From Bog-159 sp963707465 (GTDB lineage Bacteria > Acidobacteriota > Terriglobia > Bryobacterales > Bryobacteraceae), in contig CAVPQK010000015.1 in assembly GCA_963707465.1 (NCBI GenBank), positions 1,860,001-1,924,000 on the forward strand: 64,000 bases of DNA, read 5' to 3'. Both the position numbers and the translations under genes were made by a program. Below the pieces are notes generated by a model. The model ran no database searches. It worked only from the letters and a program-made list of their open reading frames with translations, and had not been told where the DNA came from. Below are positions 60,764 through 64,000 of the stretch, in pieces (the first letter of the stretch is position 1; each line of letters opens with the position of its first letter).

Positions 60764-61908
60764 TCGACCAAATCCGTGAAGAAGCCCGCCAGCGCTTCCG
60801 CGAAATCGGCTTCCCTACCACGCATGACGAAGACTGGCGCTTCACCAGCGTCGCCGCCATCGCCCGCACGCACTTTATAAGTGGGGCAGGCTCTCAGCCT
60901 GCGGCGGCCTCTCAGGCCGCCCCCGGCGTCCGCATAACCAAACTCTCGGAAGCGAACGTCGAGCCTTATCTCGCCCGCTATGCCAGCTTCCAAAACAACC
61001 CCTTCGTAGCCCTCAATACAGCCAATTTCGAAGATGGCCTTTTCATCCACATAGCCAAAGGAGCGGTAATCGAAGAACCCATCGAGCTGCTCATCCATTC
61101 TTCAGCTAACGGTCATCCCACAGTCTCCCATCCGCGCATCCTGATCGTCGCTGAACCCGATAGCCATGCCACTATCATCGAGCGGTACGAGGCTTCGCCA
61201 GCACCCAGCACTCAGCACCCAACACCCAGCTTCACCAATCCTGTAACCGAAATCGTAGCGGGCGCTCACTCCGTAATCGACCACTACAAACTTCAAACCG
61301 AAGGCCCCCACGCCTTTCACGTTTCCACGCTCCAGATCCAGCTGGGCCGCGACACCAACTTTCGCTCGCACGCCCTATCCTTCGGCGGCGCGCTGGTGCG
61401 AAACGACATCAACGCCGTCCTCTCGGAAGGCTGCGAATGCACGCTCAACGGCCTGTATCTGGCCGCGGGCGATCAGCACATCGACAATCACACCTCCATC
61501 GATCACGCCAAGCCGCACGCCGCCAGCCACGAATTGTACAAAGGCATTCTGGAAGGGCACTCCAGCGCGGTCTTCAACGGCAAAATCCTGGTGCGCAAGG
61601 ACGCGCAGAAGACCGACGCCAAGCAAACCAACAAGAACCTGGTGCTCTCGGAAGACGCCGTCATCAACACCAAGCCCGAGCTGCAAATTCTGGCCGACGA
61701 TGTGCGCTGCACGCATGGCGCGACCATCGGCCAGTTGGACTCGGAGGCGATCTTTTACCTGCAGTCGCGCGGCATCGGCCTCGCGGATGCCCGCAATCTG
61801 CTGATCTTCGCCTTCGCGCGCGACATCGTGGACCGCATCAAGGTCGCGCCGCTGCGGGAACAGTTGGAGCGGATTTTGCTGGAGAAACTCCATGCCGTCC
61901 GTAACTGA
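60760..61908 (+). CDS. sufD: Fe-S cluster assembly protein SufD, carrying an in-frame palindromic-repeat insertion
   Basis: 382 residues. It begins MIDQIREEARQRFREIGFPT, and the SufD core follows: YASFQNNPFVALNTANFEDG, HALSFGGALVRNDINAVLSE, GCECTLNGLYLAAGDQHIDN, HELYKGILEGHSSAVFNGKI, YLQSRGIGLADARNLLIFAF. Residues 42-54 (GAGSQPAAASQAA) are encoded by the 41-nt repeat and interrupt the early part of the protein. A second low-complexity insertion (SPAPSTQHPTPS) lies near residue 148. It partners with SufB and SufC in the scaffold. Its end overlaps the sufS start by 17 bases. Confidence 0.93.
   Translation: MIDQIREEARQRFREIGFPTTHDEDWRFTSVAAIARTHFISGAGSQPAAASQAAPGVRITKLSEANVEPYLARYASFQNNPFVALNTANFEDGLFIHIAKGAVIEEPIELLIHSSANGHPTVSHPRILIVAEPDSHATIIERYEASPAPSTQHPTPSFTNPVTEIVAGAHSVIDHYKLQTEGPHAFHVSTLQIQLGRDTNFRSHALSFGGALVRNDINAVLSEGCECTLNGLYLAAGDQHIDNHTSIDHAKPHAASHELYKGILEGHSSAVFNGKILVRKDAQKTDAKQTNKNLVLSEDAVINTKPELQILADDVRCTHGATIGQLDSEAIFYLQSRGIGLADARNLLIFAFARDIVDRIKVAPLREQLERILLEKLHAVRN
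60881..60921 (+). repeat. 41-nt palindromic dispersed repeat, copy 5, translated inside sufD
   Basis: Identical in plan to the intergenic copies (one base different from 3507-3547 on the other strand). Here its length plus flanks preserves the sufD frame and contains no stop. Read in this frame it encodes GAGSQPAAASQAA, a flexible Gly/Ser/Ala/Pro-type linker. Confidence 0.9.
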
Positions 61909-63131
61909 GCCGCGCCCCGCCGCCAACACCGAACGCGAAGACTTCCCGGTGCTGGACCAGCGTGTCCACGGCAAGCCCCTGGTCTATCTGGATAACGCCG
62001 CCACCACCCAGAAGCCGCAAATGGTGCTCGACGCCATGAACCAGTTCTACCAGGTGGATAATTCCAACATCCATCGCGGCGTGCATGAATTGAGCGAGCG
62101 CTCCACGCGGCATTACGAGGAGGCCCGCTCAGAAGATCCAGCGCTTCATCAACGCCGCCGATTGGCGCGAGATAATCTTCGTCCGCGGCGCCACCGAAGG
62201 CATCAACCTGGTCGCCTACACCTACGGCCGCAGGCATGTGCAGGCCGGCGACGAGATCGTCATCTCCGCCATGGAGCACCACTCCAACATCGTGCCCTGG
62301 CAGATGCTGTGCGAAGAGAAGCAGGCCATCCTGCGCATCGCGCCCATCAACGAGCGCGGCGAACTGCTGCTCGACGAATACGAAAAACTGCTGGGCCCGC
62401 GCACCAAGCTGGTCTCCATCGTGCATGTTTCGAACGCGCTCGGCACCATTAACCCGGTGGCCGAGATCGCACGCATGGCGCACCGCCACGGCGCGCCGGT
62501 ATTCATCGATGGCGCGCAAGCCGTGGCCCACATGAAGGTGGACGTGCAGGCGCTCGACTGCGATTTCTACGCGCTTTCCGGCCACAAAATGTTCGGGCCC
62601 ACCGGTATCGGCGTGCTCTACGGCAAAGCGGCGCTGCTCGATAAGATGCCACCCTATCAAGGCGGCGGCGACATGATCAGCTCCGTGACTTTCGCTAAGA
62701 CCACGTACAACGAGCTGCCTTACAAGTTCGAAGCCGGCACGCCGAATATCGCCGGCACCATCGGGTTGGGCGCGGCAGTCGATTACATCAACGAAATCGG
62801 TCTCGATCGCATCCAGGCTTACGAGCACGAACTGCTGGCCTATGGGACCGCGCAGTTGGAGCGCATTCCGGGCCTGCGCCTGATCGGTACGGCGCGCGAG
62901 AAAGCCAGCGTGCTTTCTTTTGTATTGGAAGGCGTGCATCCGCACGATGTCGGCACCATCCTCGACCGCGAAGGCGTGGCCGTGCGCACCGGGCATCATT
63001 GCGCGCAGCCGGTGTTGGAGTGGTTCGGCGTGCCCGCCACCACCCGCGCGTCGCTGGCTTTCTACAACACCAAACAGGATATCGACGCGCTCGTCGCCGG
63101 CATCTACAAGGTGAAGGAGATCTTCGGCTGA
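61892..63131 (+). CDS. sufS: Cysteine desulfurase SufS, split by a one-base insertion in this sequence
   Basis: PLP enzyme that takes sulphur from cysteine. The first frame gives REDFPVLDQRVHGKPLVYLD, NAATTQKPQMVLDAMNQFYQ and RSTRHYEEAR. An extra T near 62129 breaks the frame, and QKIQRFINAADWREIIFVRG continues in the second. PLP lysine is in DFYALSGHKMFGPTGIGVLY. The catalytic Cys is in RTGHHCAQPVLEWFGVPA. Removing one base gives a normal protein of about 412 residues. Its stop overlaps the sufU ATG by one base. Confidence 0.9.
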
Positions 63132-63568
63132 TGCTCGACGACCTGTACCAGGAAGTCATTCTCGACCACACCAAGCGTCCCCGCAACTTCCGTCAAATGC
63201 CCGACGCCACCCGCAAGGTAGACGGCTACAATCCGCTCTGCGGCGACAAGCTGAAGCTGTTCGTGAAGCTGGATGGCGACACTGTCCAGGATGTCAGCTT
63301 CGTGGGCGCGGGCTGCGCCATCTCCACGGCGTCCGCCTCGCTCATGACCGAAAGCATCAAAGGCAAGTCGCGCGCCGAAGCCATGCAGATGATGGAACGC
63401 TTCCACGATCTGCTGACTACGGAGAAGCCGGCCCCCGCGAACCTGGGCAAGCTGACGGTCTTCTCCGGCGTGCGCGAGTTTCCGGCGCGCGTGAAGTGCG
63501 CCACGCTGGCCTGGCACACGTTGAAATCCGCGCTGAGCGGCGCGGCCGAGGTGGTGTCCACCGAATGA
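63131..63568 (+). CDS. sufU: Zinc-dependent sulphur-transfer protein SufU
   Basis: 145 residues: MLDDLYQEVILDHTKRPRNF, CGDKLKLFVKLDGDTVQDV, GAGCAISTASASLMTESIKG and VKCATLAWHTLKSAL. The three Cys and one Asp of the SufU zinc site (CGD, GCAISTAS, KCATLAW) are present. SufU accepts persulphide from SufS. Overlaps the next gene by 4 bases (ATGA). Confidence 0.94.
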   Translation: MLDDLYQEVILDHTKRPRNFRQMPDATRKVDGYNPLCGDKLKLFVKLDGDTVQDVSFVGAGCAISTASASLMTESIKGKSRAEAMQMMERFHDLLTTEKPAPANLGKLTVFSGVREFPARVKCATLAWHTLKSALSGAAEVVSTE

Positions 63569-63900
63569 AAGAGAAAATCATCGCGGCGCTGAGCACGGTC
63601 TTCGACCCGGAGATCCCCATGGATATTTACAACCTGGGCCTCATCTACGACGTGACGGTGAACCCCGCGGGCGAGGCGCGCATCAAGATGACGCTCACCG
63701 CGCCGAACTGCCCCGTGGCCGGAACGCTTCCCGCCGAAGTGGAGCGCAAGGCGCGCGCCGTGCCCGGCGTGAAAGATGTGAAGCTTGAACTGACTTTCGA
63801 TCCACCTTGGGACAAGAGCCGCATGTCGCCCGAAGCCCGCATGCTGCTGGGCCTGGACGATATCATTCCCGTCGGTAACCTGTCACGCAAACGGCCATGA
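63565..63900 (+). CDS. MIP18-family Fe-S assembly factor (SufT-like)
   Basis: 111 residues of the DUF59/MIP18 family: AALSTVFDPEIPMDIYNLGL, IYDVTVNPAGEARIKMTLTA and PNCPVAGTLPAEVERKARAV, then KDVKLELTFDPPWDKSRM. The conserved Cys in APNCP and the DPE motif are intact. SufT-type proteins help mature Fe-S proteins when demand is high. Its stop overlaps the start of the Rrf2 gene (ATGA). Confidence 0.92.
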   Translation: MKEKIIAALSTVFDPEIPMDIYNLGLIYDVTVNPAGEARIKMTLTAPNCPVAGTLPAEVERKARAVPGVKDVKLELTFDPPWDKSRMSPEARMLLGLDDIIPVGNLSRKRP

Positions 63901-64000
63901 AACTCAGCGCGCACGAAGAATACGGATTGCGCTGCCTGCTGCGCATCGGATTGGCGGGCCAGGCCGAGAGCCTGACCATCCCCGAAATCAGCCAGGCGGA
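63897..64000 (+). CDS. Rrf2-family regulator, N-terminal part only (window edge)
   Basis: The visible 34 codons (MKLSAHEEYGLRCLLRIGLA GQ AESLTIPEISQA) match the start of Rrf2/IscR-type winged-helix regulators. Such proteins usually sense Fe-S status with three Cys, which would lie beyond the edge. Here it ends the suf operon rather than heading it, so it would be co-transcribed with the genes it probably controls. Confidence 0.88.
   Translation, partial: MKLSAHEEYGLRCLLRIGLAGQAESLTIPEISQA

Overview
The window looks like a chromosomal stretch of a high-GC Acidobacteriota genome, most like the Bryobacter/Solibacter lineage. The assignment is inferred from gene families and was not tested by a database search. 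The indicators are an ABC permease of the ADOP type with its PadR regulator, a VWFA-related secreted protein with TPRs, four Gfo/Idh/MocA oxidoreductases (three with Tat-like leaders), DUF1080 and DUF4038 sugar proteins, GloVer-type propellers, a c-type cytochrome/copper monooxygenase-like protein, and many short palindromic dispersed repeats. No rRNA, tRNA, CRISPR array, transposase or prophage gene was seen, and no gene-free stretch exceeds about 300 bases.

Layout. 1-2450: 5' part of xseA, a duplicated scrap of the xseA start, a small membrane protein, and a decayed MntA/HepT toxin-antitoxin pair. 2509-5950 (minus): a MocR/PdxR-type regulator, pdxS, pdxT and a low-molecular-weight phosphatase, apparently one vitamin B6 operon. 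6114-10648: clpS, a small AAA ATPase, a DUF1080 protein, an ADOP permease and PadR. 10758-17517: Gfo/Idh/MocA enzymes and a VWFA/TPR secreted protein. 17531-25021: Uma2 nuclease, two tandem TPR-TlpA thioredoxin proteins, a BrnA-like antitoxin and speA. 25195-31570 (minus): a redoxin, a DUF6526 membrane protein, an AAA ATPase with a frameshifted DUF4276 TOPRIM-like partner, a DUF4038 glycosidase and selB. 31674-41511: two large paralogous secreted PQQ-like propeller proteins flanking a cytochrome/monooxygenase-like gene, then two GloVer-repeat proteins. 41695-47688: infC, an ExeA-type ATPase, a tiny secreted HGPT-repeat peptide, an integral membrane protein, an OmpA lipoprotein and a glycosidase-like/SUMF1-like fusion. 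47935-51360: a toxin-antitoxin-rich patch with another Gfo/Idh enzyme. 51357-58472: a secreted protein, rsmA, an ECF sigma/anti-sigma pair, a cold-shock protein, infA, an AAA+ unfoldase fused to a response-regulator receiver domain, galU and a small membrane protein. 58568-64000: a SUF iron-sulphur operon, sufB-C-D-S-U-T, ending in an Rrf2-family regulator.

Two themes cut across the window. First, a palindromic repeat of about 41 nt occurs at least five times. One copy is translated in frame inside sufD, and another forms the C-terminal tail of the cytochrome/monooxygenase protein. Second, at least six genes carry single-base indels (mntA, hepT, DUF4276, PIN toxin, sufC, sufS). Two of these, sufC and sufS, are expected to be essential and sit in an otherwise perfect operon, so base-level assembly errors are a serious possibility. 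Pseudogene readings elsewhere should be weighed against that.

The best candidates for unexplained biology are the AAA+/receiver fusion, the HGPT-repeat secreted peptide, the ATPase/DUF4276 pair, the shared promoter motif of the PQQ-propeller paralogs, and the protein-coding palindromic repeats.
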